From NCBI GenBank assembly GCA_022360535.1, contig JAKSCP010000398.1, forward strand, positions 1 to 37,756: a stretch of DNA of 37,756 nt, in the 5' to 3' direction. The notes beneath the pieces were generated by a model. That model was given only the letters and a program-made list of their open reading frames with translations, made no database searches and had not been told where the DNA came from. A program made the translations under genes and the position numbers. Of the stretch, positions 8,802-17,364 are shown in pieces (positions within the stretch are counted from its first letter, which is position 1; every line of letters starts with the position of its first letter). This DNA is from Pseudomonadales bacterium (GTDB lineage Bacteria; Pseudomonadota; Gammaproteobacteria; Pseudomonadales; Pseudohongiellaceae).

Positions 8802-9407
8802 CTATTGAGAGCCATTTAGTGCCTGAGTCTGTGCGGTGAGTTCAGCTAACAATTGATCGAATCCTCCTGCGTTCATAATGGCTGTGTACTCTGTGCGCTT
8901 AACAGCCAGATCGTTTACTCCATCTGCAATCGCGGCGATTATCTTCCAACTGGAATCGTCAGGCTGCAGAATGTAATCGAGTTTCACAGTGGTCATGGTT
9001 GGACTTGTGATTTCAGTTCTTACCATTACCCTCCCCGCACTCATACTTTCAAAACCAAGGGTCTGAAACTGTTGTTGCGAGTAGTTATCAAAGCGACTGG
9101 CGTAGGTCGCACTGCTTAGATCGATAAACTGCTCAATGAAGGATTGCTGTTGCTGCTGAGAAAGATCGCGCCAATGACGGTTGAGGACGACGTTGCCAAT
9201 AGTCTCCATATCGAATTTTTGCGACACCATTGTTTTCAGCCTCGCCTTTCGGTCTTGAAAACCAAGAGCATCGCCTGCCTGCATCACTTCCAGCAATAAG
9301 CCGTGAAACTCATCGACAGAAGCCACCGCCTGTTCATCTGCCTTGACACTGCCGCCCAGTAACGCAACCGATACAACCAGCAGCCGAGAAATCTGTTGAC
9401 GAATCAT
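8802..9407 (-). CDS. MlaC/HpnM-like (Ttg2D) periplasmic lipid carrier
   Basis: The protein is about 201 residues from the ATG at 9407, with a Sec signal (MIRQQISRLLVVSVALLGG, cleaved near VKADEQ). Upstream in-frame starts at 9446 and at GTG 9464 would put charged residues before the signal, so I prefer 9407. The mature part matches the MlaC/toluene-tolerance family: RKARLKTMVSQKFDMETIG, VLNRHWRDLSQQQQQSFIEQF, YASRFDNY, then VKLDYIL, WKIIAAIADGVNDLAVKRTEY. These proteins carry a lipid across the periplasm; the HpnM branch accompanies hopanoid RND transporters. It heads the operon with mlaA-like and TonB receptor genes, and is divergent from an HpnN-like transporter, supporting the HpnM-like reading. 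No MlaD/E/F is nearby. Confidence 0.87.
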   Translation of the reverse strand: MIRQQISRLLVVSVALLGGSVKADEQAVASVDEFHGLLLEVMQAGDALGFQDRKARLKTMVSQKFDMETIGNVVLNRHWRDLSQQQQQSFIEQFIDLSSATYASRFDNYSQQQFQTLGFESMSAGRVMVRTEITSPTMTTVKLDYILQPDDSSWKIIAAIADGVNDLAVKRTEYTAIMNAGGFDQLLAELTAQTQALNGSQ

Positions 9408-9544
9408 TTTCAAATCAGTGGTATCCGGTCTGAGTTTCCATTGCATCTGCAAAATTCTACCCACGAAAGGCTACCATGAGGCCTATAAAGATCAATTATT
9501 GCGGCGATAACAGGCTGCAAACGCCATATCCAGTCTCGATCCCC

Positions 9545-9550
9545 TATAAT
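9545..9550 (+). promoter_or_regulatory. Candidate -10 element for the RND transporter gene
   Basis: A perfect TATAAT lies 74 bases before the ATG of the transporter gene in the 216-base divergent spacer. The base positions 16-18 upstream (around 9521-9529) do not resemble TTGACA, so the promoter would be activator-dependent or weak. No evidence beyond the hexamer. Confidence 0.3.
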
Positions 9551-9623
9551 GTCGGCTCTGAGCTACCAGCCCATAAGGTTACTCTAAGCTAATCCGGCAC
9601 TCTCCAGCGACAAAACGATTTAC

Positions 9624-12224
9624 ATGTCCCCCCAAGATTCAACTCACGATACACCACTAGGCCGCCTGCTATTACTGATGACGCAGCGGGTCCAGGCACA
9701 GGCATGGCTTGTGGCACCTGGCTTCATTCTCGCTTCCTGCCTGGCGGCGTATCTTGCGATCACAAATCTGGGTGTAAACACGGCTACCAACGAGATGTTC
9801 TCGAGGAACCTCGACTGGTTTCAGCAGTTCGTGGAATTTCGAGACGAATTCCCTATTCTCGATCGCAATGTCATCGTGGCAATTGAAGGAGATCTGCCGG
9901 AGGCTGTGGACCGGGCACAACTTGCCCTGACAGAGAGACTGCAAAGCAACCCTGATCTGTTTGGCCAGATCCTCGCCCTTGAGACCAGCGATTTCTTTCT
10001 GCAAAACGGTTTGCTTTTCCTGTCTCTGGAGGAGTTGGAACAGCTAGGCGAACGCCTGGCGGCCCTGCAGCCTATAACCGGCCGGCTCAACCAACAACCC
10101 AATCTCGCAGGCTTTCTGTCCCTGCTTGAAGACAGCATCGAAAACGACAGTACTCAGAGCGAAGACTTTGACCGGGCATTGTCTGAGGTGACAGCGGTGT
10201 TCCAACAAAGTACGAACGGCGAAGTGGGCGCAATATCCTGGCAGAACCTGTTTAGCAACAACCAGGACTCGGATGGCTCTCCCTTTCGCAGACTGATCAT
10301 CGTCGTACCTCAGCTGGACTTTGAAGGCGCCGAACCCAGACGCCGACTGTTAAATGGCATTCGGGAAGAAGCTGCAGCACTTGGCTATGATGAAGACAGC
10401 GAAATCAGCGTCAGACTTACCGGCGGGCTGGCACTGGAGCAAGAAGAGTTAGCCAGTGTAAGTGAAGGCATCATTCAGGGCGCCATTGCTACCCTGATGT
10501 TGGTTATTGTCATTCTTCTGGTGACATTTCGTTCGGCCAAATTATTCTTTGCCAGTTTGATCACCCTGCTTTGTGGTTTAAGTATTACCGCTGCATTCAC
10601 GGCCATAAGTATTGGCTATATCAATCTTATTAGCGTCGCCTTCGTGGTCCTTTATATTGGCCTGGGAATCGATTTCGCTATTCACTACTGTTTACGTTAT
10701 CGAGAACTTATGGCTGCGGGCCACTCCCACGCCAACGCCCTGCCAGAAGCATCGAGAGATACAGGTGCTGCCCTGGTGCTCTGCGCCATAACCAGCTCTG
10801 TGGGATTTCTGGCATTTGTACCCACCAGTTTTTCCGGCGTAGCACAACTGGGGCTAATTGCTGGCTTTGGCATGTTTGCCAGCCTGTTTTCGACCCTACT
10901 ATTATTGCCTGCCCTGATTATGCTGTTTGGCCCGCCCGGCAATGCACTGGTACAACACACACCGCCTCTGTTTAGAGTTGTCGGACATTTTGTGGAACAC
11001 CATGTAATTAGTGTTAGAGTCGCGATTGCTATGTTGGCAATCGCTGTCCTGTGGCAAGCGAATAACGCGGAATTCGATAGCAATCCGGTAAATCTGCGAG
11101 ACCCTTCATCCGAATCAGTGGTCGCCTATCGCGATCTGTTGAATGATTCACAAACCACGCCACTCACCCTCAGCACCTTGCTAAGCCCAGGACAACTGGA
11201 CACCACTGCCGCAGAATTGATCGCAGTCCCGGCTGTCGGCGAACTACGCTCCATCCGCGATATCGTTCCACCGCAGCAGCAGGAGAAGATCGCGGTGTTA
11301 GATGATTTCGTTTTGTTTCTGGGAATGCCGCAAATGATTACCCTCGATGAAACGGATACAGAGCGCGATCTGGCCGCGCTGCAGGAGATCGTGCCATTGT
11401 TATTGGGTTCTGAGAATCCCAATGCCACAGAACTAGGGCGCGCTATAGAACTTTGGATGCAAGCACCCAACGCCGACGACCAATCGGTTCTTCTGCAACA
11501 AGTCAGTTCAGCCATTTTGGATAACCTTGCCTTCAGTTGGAATAGAATCGTCAGGGGTTTTCAGCCGCAACAATTCACCGCAGGTGATTTGCCCCCTGAC
11601 ACGCAACAGCTTTGGATTGCCGAAGATGGTCGCCAGCGGCTCCTGATCATTGCCACAGAGCCTTTGCTGGAAATGGACGAAATCGGTGCTTTTGTCGAAG
11701 CCGTTTCCACCGTTGCACCAACAGCAACCGGTCAACCGGAAATTCAATACAATGCGGGCCGCACCGTGGTTGCTGCTTTTATCCAGGCGATTTCAACAGC
11801 AGTGATCGCCGTGCTGATCCTATTACTATTGTTATTGCGCAATGTGCGGCAGACCTTTGCTGTGATTATCCCTCTGCTCCTGGCAACCGCCAGCACCGCT
11901 GCCATTGCCGCACTGATCAATCAACCGTTTAATTTTGCCAATGTTATTGCCCTGCCATTGCTGATCGGTGTTGGCGTAGACAATGGCATCCATATGGTCA
12001 AGCGGCACCAGCACAGTAGTGGCAGTGATGGCACACTCATGACTTCTTCTACTGCCCGGGCGATTCTATTCAGCACCATTACAACCATCGGGAGTTTCGG
12101 CACGCTGGCGTTTTCCAATCACCCAGGCACCGCGAGCATGGGCGTCATCTTAGCCATCGGGATGACGGCATCATTGCTGGCAGCGCTGTTTGTAGTCCCT
12201 GCCATACTGCCCCGGAAATCCTAG
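9624..12224 (+). CDS. MMPL/RND-superfamily transporter, HpnN-like
   Basis: This 866-residue inner-membrane protein has the duplicated RND plan: one N-terminal helix (about 30-50), a large periplasmic domain, five or six helices (about 285-440), a second helix near 470, a second periplasmic domain, and the last helices (about 715-862). The sterol-sensing/MMPL signatures are visible: VVLYIGLGIDFAIHYCLRYRE in the first half and LIGVGVDNGIHMVKRH in the second. HpnN-type proteins move hopanoids from inner to outer membrane. No squalene-hopene cyclase is in the window, so the cargo here may be another lipid. It is divergent from the mlaC-like/mlaA-like/TonB receptor operon, which suggests one functional unit. 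ggt follows after 104 bases. Confidence 0.88.
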   Translation: MSPQDSTHDTPLGRLLLLMTQRVQAQAWLVAPGFILASCLAAYLAITNLGVNTATNEMFSRNLDWFQQFVEFRDEFPILDRNVIVAIEGDLPEAVDRAQLALTERLQSNPDLFGQILALETSDFFLQNGLLFLSLEELEQLGERLAALQPITGRLNQQPNLAGFLSLLEDSIENDSTQSEDFDRALSEVTAVFQQSTNGEVGAISWQNLFSNNQDSDGSPFRRLIIVVPQLDFEGAEPRRRLLNGIREEAAALGYDEDSEISVRLTGGLALEQEELASVSEGIIQGAIATLMLVIVILLVTFRSAKLFFASLITLLCGLSITAAFTAISIGYINLISVAFVVLYIGLGIDFAIHYCLRYRELMAAGHSHANALPEASRDTGAALVLCAITSSVGFLAFVPTSFSGVAQLGLIAGFGMFASLFSTLLLLPALIMLFGPPGNALVQHTPPLFRVVGHFVEHHVISVRVAIAMLAIAVLWQANNAEFDSNPVNLRDPSSESVVAYRDLLNDSQTTPLTLSTLLSPGQLDTTAAELIAVPAVGELRSIRDIVPPQQQEKIAVLDDFVLFLGMPQMITLDETDTERDLAALQEIVPLLLGSENPNATELGRAIELWMQAPNADDQSVLLQQVSSAILDNLAFSWNRIVRGFQPQQFTAGDLPPDTQQLWIAEDGRQRLLIIATEPLLEMDEIGAFVEAVSTVAPTATGQPEIQYNAGRTVVAAFIQAISTAVIAVLILLLLLLRNVRQTFAVIIPLLLATASTAAIAALINQPFNFANVIALPLLIGVGVDNGIHMVKRHQHSSGSDGTLMTSSTARAILFSTITTIGSFGTLAFSNHPGTASMGVILAIGMTASLLAALFVVPAILPRKS

Positions 12225-12328
12225 GCACGCCGTGGTCCTACTCAGCTCTGTGGTAGACTTGCCGTCTTTACGCGCAGGATCAGGAAAAACCCTGACTCAC
12301 TACCCTTTCAACTGTTACGAGTAAAGCA

Positions 12329-14122
12329 ATGAGATATTTATTTAGTTTTGTAGTTCTCAGTCTATTCATGGCCTGCTCCGAGCCTGTACCGTCTTCCAGC
12401 GGCACGAACCCAGCCAGTCCTGGCCAAACTCCTGCAGTTGAAACCGCCAGCGTTCGCGACGATTCAAGCACTGACTCAGACTGGCCATTCGGTTATATGG
12501 CGGCGGTAGCAAATCCCTATGCAACTGAGGCGGCGGCTGAAATTCTTGCCCAGGGTGGTCACGCCGTGGATGCAGCGATTGCCGCTCATACCGTGCTTGG
12601 GTTGGTAGAGCCCGAAAGCTCAGGCTTGGGTGGCGGCGGCTTCATGGTGGTTTACCAGCAGGACGACAAGCAGGTTAAGTTCTATGATGGCAGAGAGACC
12701 GCTCCCGCCGGCGCCACCATCGACATGTTCATGCGCGACGGTAGCGAGCTTGGTTTCTTTGAAGCCAAAGAGAGCGGTCGTGCAGTGGGGGTACCAGGCG
12801 CTGTCGCCCTCTACAAACTCGCCCATGATGCCCATGGCAAATTGCCCTGGGCCGCTGTATTCCAACCCGCCATACGATTGGCTAACGAGGGTTTCGTAGT
12901 CACCGGGAAGATGGCCAATTTTCTATCGGGATTTCGCCAATACACTATGCTGGATGAATTCGAAGGAAGTGCTGAATACTTTTACCCAGGTGGGGAACCT
13001 TTGCAGGCCGGCGACTTTTTACGCAATCCTGAATACGCGGCCACTCTGACTCGGGTAGCAGAGGAAGGCGCGCAAGCGTTCTATTCTGGCGAGATTGCAG
13101 AAGCAATTGTTACTGCGGTACAAGCCGAACCGAATCCCGGCACACTCACCATGGAAGACATCGCTAACTATCAAGCAGTGGCTCGGGATGCGGTCTGCGG
13201 TGATTGGCGAGAATTACAGATTTGCAGCGCTACTCCCCCTTCCTCGGGCGCCATGCAAATCATGGTGGCGAACATCTATGATGGCTTAGTCACGGAAGAT
13301 TCACCGCTAATGGAAAAAGTTCAGGCCTTCGTGGATGCACAGCGATTAGCCTATGCGGACAGAGACTATTACTTCGGCGATCCGGATCGGGTGGATGTAC
13401 CTCTTGAGCAACTGCTGAATACAGATTATTTGAATTACCGTTCCGAAAATCCTATTCCTCCGGCTGATATGCCCACACACGGCGACCCTGCAGCCATACT
13501 TGGTAATGGCACAGCAGCTGTTTGGATGGAAGACAGCACCGCCGAGCCCGCCGGCACGACACACTACTCTATCGTGGATGACGATGGGAATGCGGTATCT
13601 GTCACTATGACAGTAGAGTCAATATTCGGATCCGCACGGTGGGCAGCAGGATTTGTCCTCAACAATCAATTAACAGACTTTGCCAGGGTATATGATCCCG
13701 ATGAACCTGAAGCAGCGAATGCTGTCCGCCCCAGCGCCAGACCCCGTTCTTCCATGTCGCCAACTATCGTTTTAGACAGCAACGATGATCTGTACATGGT
13801 GACTGGCTCACCCGGTGGTAACTCCATTCCCGCCTATACTGCAAAAACGATTTTGGGAATAGTCGATTGGAATCTGTCTGTCGCCGAGGCGATTAGTTTT
13901 CCAAACATTATTGCCCGTGGACAGGCAGTGCACGTAGAAACCGGGATGCAACCAGGGGCGGAAGTAGCCAGCTATCTACAGGAAGCGGGTTATGTCGTAG
14001 AAGAGAGCCAGGGTGAAAATTCCGGATTACACGTCATACTGGTACACGAAGACCGACTTGAAGGCGGTGCCGACCCCCGACGTGAAGGTACGGTGCTGGC
14101 GCGCACACCACAGGACCAATAG
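12329..14122 (+). CDS. ggt: Gamma-glutamyltranspeptidase, probable lipoprotein
   Basis: This enzyme cleaves and transfers the gamma-glutamyl group of glutathione and related compounds. The 597-residue precursor begins MRYLFSFVVLSLFMACSEP, whose LFMAC is a good lipobox, so it is probably membrane-anchored rather than freely periplasmic. The large-subunit motifs are present (AVDAAIAAHTVLGLVEPESSG, then GGGFMVV and YDGRETAP). The autocleavage site is GTTHYS; Thr410, at the start of TTHYS, would be the nucleophile and new N-terminus of the small subunit. Substrate-loop features SSMSPTIV and GSPGGNSIP follow. Length fits the family. It lies 104 bases after the RND gene on the same strand and ends 6 bases from the convergent ABC permease gene. 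Confidence 0.93.
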   Translation: MRYLFSFVVLSLFMACSEPVPSSSGTNPASPGQTPAVETASVRDDSSTDSDWPFGYMAAVANPYATEAAAEILAQGGHAVDAAIAAHTVLGLVEPESSGLGGGGFMVVYQQDDKQVKFYDGRETAPAGATIDMFMRDGSELGFFEAKESGRAVGVPGAVALYKLAHDAHGKLPWAAVFQPAIRLANEGFVVTGKMANFLSGFRQYTMLDEFEGSAEYFYPGGEPLQAGDFLRNPEYAATLTRVAEEGAQAFYSGEIAEAIVTAVQAEPNPGTLTMEDIANYQAVARDAVCGDWRELQICSATPPSSGAMQIMVANIYDGLVTEDSPLMEKVQAFVDAQRLAYADRDYYFGDPDRVDVPLEQLLNTDYLNYRSENPIPPADMPTHGDPAAILGNGTAAVWMEDSTAEPAGTTHYSIVDDDGNAVSVTMTVESIFGSARWAAGFVLNNQLTDFARVYDPDEPEAANAVRPSARPRSSMSPTIVLDSNDDLYMVTGSPGGNSIPAYTAKTILGIVDWNLSVAEAISFPNIIARGQAVHVETGMQPGAEVASYLQEAGYVVEESQGENSGLHVILVHEDRLEGGADPRREGTVLARTPQDQ

Positions 14123-14128
14123 CTGGAG

Positions 14129-15865
14129 TTACCGGTGGCGCAGTTGATTCTGTGTCCAGAGAGCCAGCAGTGTTGCTGTCAGCGGCAACAATCCTGCCAC
14201 CTGGCTCCGCAATCTGTTCAGCATAGGTGAGTTTGGATCAAGATCGCTATTCAGGTTCAGATCGATGACCTGTAGTGCACAAAGTGCCAACCCAATGACA
14301 AATATTATGGTCACCTGGAGTGGAGTGATTACCTCATCTTTCAGCAAAGCATGAACCAGATAGATCATAGAACCAATGATTGCTGTAACGATGATCAGAG
14401 AATGAAACTCAGTCATCGCATTGGATAAGCGTAAAAACTCCTGGCCGCCATCGGTAATTGCAGTCAATGCAGTAACCAACACGATGCCGTAAATCATCAA
14501 TCCTGACGACAACCAGGCCACCAGCCTGGTTTTCATTGAATACCAGGTAATCAGAACTGCCCAGAGCATCGCCCAGATGTAAATCAGGCAAAGAAACAAG
14601 ATCGCTCTCAGCAAGGAATAGGCAAAGCCTCGATCTGTGACTGCTTGCAGCGCCTGGAAAAACTCCGCCCTGACCGATGCGAAATTTTCAATCGTCAACG
14701 GCCCCAGCAGGCCGATAGTTACAATCTGGACGGCGCCCGCCACCAATAAACAATGGAATGCCATGCCTGCCCGAATGACAACGGCTCGCGCAGTACTCAT
14801 GGGCAACGTGCGGTCAAACACTGACACCCGCGCCTCACCATGCCTGAAATCGATTCCAAACATTGTAGCCAGGACGCCAACGAAGACAGTGCAGTAGAAG
14901 ATAAAAGAGAAGCCTGAAACAGTATCAAGCCGGTACTGACCGACGTCAGCGAACTCCCGGTATTGCAGGAACGAGAGCAGAAGCACCACCAGTGCACCAA
15001 TAGTGACCCCGATCCCAACTGACGCCTGCAGTCCCAGCGATTGCCTCTCCCTCCAAATCATCGCCGCCGTTCCCGATTTGGTTGGGCAGGCCGTTGTGAC
15101 GAATCTGAACAACGACAACGTGCTCAAACTTTCTACGAGATTGACGCTGGTACCAGATCTAAAGACCAGATTCTCACCTGAGCGTTGCTTGTGGACACCT
15201 AATATGAGTATAGCGACTGATGCAACGGTGATAAGAGCCGGGGCAATCGTGGTGGACCAGGGACCAGGCAGGAATGCGCCGGTTCCTTCTTCTAAAGCGA
15301 ACTCCGGAATAATCAATTCAAAATAAAACAAGAAAATGATCACTACCGTTGCTGCAAGTGATTCCGGACCATGATTCGAAAACCAGCTTAGCGACGTCAT
15401 CAGCAGTAGATATTCGAACACCATGAAATGGATCGGGCCATGGGGAAATGGCAGATCGAATACAACACCCAATACGACAACCGGCAGCAGGAAACCCAAG
15501 TAGGAAACTGAGACAACATAGCTCAGTGCGATGGTGACCAGCCTGATGGTTGAGATGGGATAGTGGTACTCTGATTTTAGCGGGAAGCCAAAGCCTACGC
15601 TGAGACTTCTATTTTGCACCAGCGTCGCCGACATCACTGCACTGAGCAACCAGGACGTGATCAGCGTAATCAGTATTACAATGTTGCCACGAGCATTTGC
15701 GAGCCCTTCGTTCGGGGTTAGATAGACCAGAAACAAAACCCCAAAACCAATAGCAGCCAACAGCTGCAAGGCGACGGCATACCGTGTCCGTTGCCAACAA
15801 TACCAAAAGAGCGCTCGTGATGGATTCATCGCAGTATTCATGGAAGTGCTCATGGGGATACTCAT
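14129..15865 (-). CDS. ABC transporter permease
   Basis: This 578-residue protein is almost entirely membrane helices (about twelve or more) separated by short loops, with one longer soluble loop near residues 240-280 (RSGTSVNLVESLSTLSLFR...MIWRERQSL). It is the membrane partner of the ATPase immediately upstream and overlaps it by 4 bases (ATGA), so I keep the first ATG although in-frame ATGs follow at residues 5, 9 and 13. It is larger than a typical ABC-2 permease. The last gene of a GntR-ATPase-permease operon, it may export or flip an envelope compound, as YtrA-controlled transporters do. The substrate cannot be inferred. Confidence 0.85.
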   Translation of the reverse strand: MSIPMSTSMNTAMNPSRALFWYCWQRTRYAVALQLLAAIGFGVLFLVYLTPNEGLANARGNIVILITLITSWLLSAVMSATLVQNRSLSVGFGFPLKSEYHYPISTIRLVTIALSYVVSVSYLGFLLPVVVLGVVFDLPFPHGPIHFMVFEYLLLMTSLSWFSNHGPESLAATVVIIFLFYFELIIPEFALEEGTGAFLPGPWSTTIAPALITVASVAILILGVHKQRSGENLVFRSGTSVNLVESLSTLSLFRFVTTACPTKSGTAAMIWRERQSLGLQASVGIGVTIGALVVLLLSFLQYREFADVGQYRLDTVSGFSFIFYCTVFVGVLATMFGIDFRHGEARVSVFDRTLPMSTARAVVIRAGMAFHCLLVAGAVQIVTIGLLGPLTIENFASVRAEFFQALQAVTDRGFAYSLLRAILFLCLIYIWAMLWAVLITWYSMKTRLVAWLSSGLMIYGIVLVTALTAITDGGQEFLRLSNAMTEFHSLIIVTAIIGSMIYLVHALLKDEVITPLQVTIIFVIGLALCALQVIDLNLNSDLDPNSPMLNRLRSQVAGLLPLTATLLALWTQNQLRHR

Positions 15866-16785
15866 GTCAATTGCACAGATTCTGGTTTACTGACCCGACC
15901 TACTCTGGCAACGAAAATCTCCTCCAGTGTTGCATGGCGACTGGAAACCACTTCGCCGTCGAATCGCTGGATCGAACTGCTGATCTGATCCAGACTGCAG
16001 TGATGAATAACGTTCCAGGATCTGCCTTCACCCACAGTGGAGATAGTTGCTTCCAGGGCCGGGAACGATGCCAGGTTGTCGCGAAATCTCAATTCTGTGT
16101 AGTGATGGGAACTACCCAGTGACTCTAGTGACTCATCCAGTGCAACTCTGCCATCCTGAATCATGATCACATGGTCAGAGAGTCGTTCCACCTCTTCCAG
16201 TAGATGAGAGGAAAACAAAACAGTTCTGCCCTCCTCAGAAATGGTCCTGACCACAGCATTGAGAATATCTTTACGCACAATGGCGTCTAAACCGCTTGAA
16301 GGCTCATCTAATATGAGCAAGTCCGGTTTATGCGCAACCGCTCCAATCAATGCAACTTGAGCGCGCATACCGCGGGACAGATTCTTAATAACCTTTGAAC
16401 TATCCAATTCAAACGTATTGAGCAGTTCCTTGGCATAGTTGCTGTCCCATGACGGATGAAATGCATGAACGTAGTCGCAAAACTCTACAATCGTCATCCA
16501 GTCTGGAATATCACGATCTTCCGACAAGTAGCCAATATGTGAGAGTGCTGCCTGCGGGTTTTTAATTGGATCGTTGGCGAATACTCGGACAGAGCCTTGC
16601 TGACAACGCAATAAACCTAACAGATGTTTGATGAGAGTGGTTTTGCCCGCCCCGTTTGCGCCAACCAGGCCGTAAACGATCCCCTCATTCAACTGCAAAT
16701 TGACATCCACTAGCGCATCAGTCTTACCGAATTTGCGACTGAGTTGGTTTACCTGTACTACTGAGTTACCTGCTGAAGGATTCAT
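15862..16785 (-). CDS. ABC transporter ATP-binding protein
   Basis: This 307-residue cytosolic ATPase has Walker A GANGAGKTT (about residues 38-46), signature motif LSRGMRAQ, Walker B LLILDEPSSGLD and an H-loop His in SSHLLEEVERL, all intact. About 85 extra C-terminal residues past the nucleotide-binding domain resemble the CcmA/YtrB-type exporters. It overlaps the GntR gene upstream and the permease gene downstream by 4 bases each, so the three products are translationally coupled. It powers the permease encoded next. Confidence 0.95.
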   Translation of the reverse strand: MNPSAGNSVVQVNQLSRKFGKTDALVDVNLQLNEGIVYGLVGANGAGKTTLIKHLLGLLRCQQGSVRVFANDPIKNPQAALSHIGYLSEDRDIPDWMTIVEFCDYVHAFHPSWDSNYAKELLNTFELDSSKVIKNLSRGMRAQVALIGAVAHKPDLLILDEPSSGLDAIVRKDILNAVVRTISEEGRTVLFSSHLLEEVERLSDHVIMIQDGRVALDESLESLGSSHHYTELRFRDNLASFPALEATISTVGEGRSWNVIHHCSLDQISSSIQRFDGEVVSSRHATLEEIFVARVGRVSKPESVQLT

Positions 16786-17177
16786 GATGTTCCCGCCCCT
16801 TCTGTCATCTGTGCCTTACGCTCATCAATGAGCTGTATGAGTTCTGCATGTGTGAAATTTAACTGGTGGGCCTCTGCCAACAACCCATCAATTCGTTGGC
16901 CGATGATCCGCAACCGTTCTTGATCAGCAAGGGCTACGGCTTCCTCGGCAATGTAGGTGCCCGCTCCACGGCGCTTGTAGATCACGCCCTGTGCCTCGAG
17001 CTCATCGTAAGCTTTCACCACTGTGTTAGGCGTGACGTTGAGCTGGAAGGCGAGAGTCCGAACAGGCGCAATCTCCTCGCCAGGCCGTAACAGGCCTGAA
17101 GCAACCATATAGCGGACCTGGTTAGCTATTTGGCGATAAATGGGCACGCCATCTTTCAAGTTGATACTGATATTCAT
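16782..17177 (-). CDS. GntR-family regulator, YtrA subfamily
   Basis: From the ATG at 17177 this gives 131 residues: the short YtrA layout with an N-terminal winged HTH (GVPIYRQIANQVRYMVASG, then LNVTPNTVVKAYDELEAQGVIYKRRGAGTYI) and a small C-terminal dimerisation part. YtrA regulators repress the ABC transporter genes they sit with. A longer frame from a TTG at 17240 adds 21 atypical residues, and that TTG lies inside an operator-like palindrome and -10 box, so I reject it. The gene heads the operon with the ATPase and permease (ATGA overlap). The repressor likely binds the palindrome at 17220-17239. Confidence 0.9.
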   Translation of the reverse strand: MNISINLKDGVPIYRQIANQVRYMVASGLLRPGEEIAPVRTLAFQLNVTPNTVVKAYDELEAQGVIYKRRGAGTYIAEEAVALADQERLRIIGQRIDGLLAEAHQLNFTHAELIQLIDERKAQMTEGAGTS

Positions 17178-17219
17178 GGGGCTAAGTCCATGGATCTGGG
17201 TTGTCTCGCTTCGTTTTAC

Positions 17220-17239
17220 TGTATCAGTATTGTGATACA
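17220..17239. promoter_or_regulatory. Operator-like palindrome upstream of the GntR-ABC operon
   Basis: TGTATCA and TGATACA form a perfect 7+7 bp inverted repeat with 6 bases between. It sits 43 bases before the GntR ATG and overlaps the candidate -10 box. Position and symmetry fit an autorepression site for a dimeric YtrA-type GntR protein. No binding data are available. Confidence 0.6.
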
Positions 17240-17256
17240 ATTTTGAAAAATGTCAA
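17229..17256 (-). promoter_or_regulatory. Sigma70-like promoter of the GntR-ABC operon
   Basis: On the minus strand a perfect TTGACA (17256-17251) is followed after 16 bases by CACAAT (17234-17229, four of six matches to TATAAT). Transcription would begin near 17222, within or just past the palindrome and before the ATG at 17177, leaving a leader of about 45 bases. Confidence 0.55.
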
Positions 17257-17364
17257 TGAACCTAACAAATCTTTTTTGGAGGCATGGATTTACGGGACCC
17301 GTAGAGAGTCCCGGGTGGGATTCAAGACGAAATGATGTGGGGAAATTGCCCGCGCTGGAACAAT

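Noticed and set aside
17178..17240. Longer GntR protein starting at the TTG at 17240
   Set aside because: That start lies inside the palindrome and -10 region; the extra 21 residues are unlike the family N-terminus.
17293..17313. CGGGAC/GTCCCG inverted repeat between the GntR operon and the PilZ gene as a terminator
   Set aside because: Only 6 bp, no T run on either strand, and its position lies upstream of the GntR operon promoter and downstream of PilZ without clear polarity.
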